This document shows positions 63,865 through 64,000 of a stretch of 64,000 bases of DNA, piece after piece (positions within the stretch are counted from its first letter, which is position 1; every line of letters begins with the position of its first letter). A program made the position numbers and the translations under genes. This stretch comes from Peltaster fructicola (taxonomy: Eukaryota > Ascomycota > Dothideomycetes), in assembly GCA_001592805.2 (NCBI GenBank), contig CP051141.1, positions 2,790,001 through 2,854,000 of the forward strand. The letters are read 5' to 3'. The notes under the pieces were generated by a model. That model was not told the origin of the DNA, searched no databases, and saw only the letters and a list, made by a program, of their open reading frames with translations.

Positions 63865-64000
63865 TGTGAGTGAGGTTATATTATGTGCAGAGAGCTTTGA
63901 TGAGAGACGAAAGTGAAGTGCTGATGCAGAAAGGCTGCTGCAGAGGCAGAGCTCACGCCTTTATTGCTGCTTTTCTGGCGCTTACCCAACAACAGCATGC

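Overview
This window is nuclear DNA of a filamentous ascomycete (Pezizomycotina; a dothideomycete is my guess from the style of the proteins, not proven). The evidence is compact eukaryotic gene structure with short introns (mostly 39-71 nt, often with a CTGAY/CTAAC-like branch site), typical fungal proteins (Spa2, CYT-4-type RNase II, ERD2-like receptor, fungal DUF3605, DUF7025-AAA, Hos2-type deacetylase, NCS1 and Dal5-like transporters), and no operons. About 26 genes can be supported, and nearly all are ordinary host genes. I see no convincing transposon, virus-derived element, tRNA, rRNA or CRISPR array.

Layout. 0-4.6 kb: the 3' end of an MJ1316-domain protein, a tiny UPF0390-type gene, a heavily spliced Thr-rich cell-surface protein with an apple/PAN-like Cys domain, and a Tim17-family membrane protein. 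4.8-11.1 kb: an AAA ATPase, dihydroxy-acid dehydratase (branched-chain amino acid synthesis) and an ERD2-like receptor, all on the minus strand. 11.3-16.4 kb: an alpha/beta-hydrolase fused to a cysteine phosphatase, ribosomal protein S19, another hydrolase, and the small molybdopterin-synthase subunit. 16.8-24.1 kb: a mitochondrial exoribonuclease, a mitochondrial BAX-inhibitor-family protein and a glutamine-dependent asparagine synthetase. 24.1-31.2 kb: a 7-kb stretch with no recognisable gene. 31.2-34.4 kb: proline dehydrogenase and an F-box protein. 34.4-36.9 kb: a second gene-poor stretch. 36.9-42.1 kb: a secreted carboxylesterase, and an ING/PHD protein head-to-head with a class I histone deacetylase. 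42.2-48.5 kb: a Dal5-type transporter, a methyltransferase, a prolyl-aminopeptidase-like enzyme and a secreted M28 aminopeptidase. 48.6-57 kb: HMG-CoA reductase, a DUF3605 protein and Spa2. 58-64 kb: a purine-cytosine permease, a secreted repeat-peptide precursor, and a small membrane protein with a zinc ribbon.

The most unusual object is the secreted precursor at 60,667-62,028. After a signal peptide and a Pro/Lys/Thr spacer it carries four near-identical 16-residue hydrophobic/cationic segments and two related 25-residue ones. Each segment follows an acidic helical propiece and sits between Arg-Asp junctions. It reads like a Kex2-type polyprotein for several membrane-active or signalling peptides. 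Other points of interest are a cluster of probable GC-AG introns in the first 11 kb, the hydrolase-phosphatase fusion, the divergent ING/HDAC pair, a possible peptide-scavenging neighbourhood at 42-48 kb, and the 7-kb desert with a switch in strand composition near 26.6 kb.

Many genes here are spliced. Exon borders were read by eye and checked for frame consistency, so boundaries are good to a few bases where stated, but transcription start and end sites are not visible.
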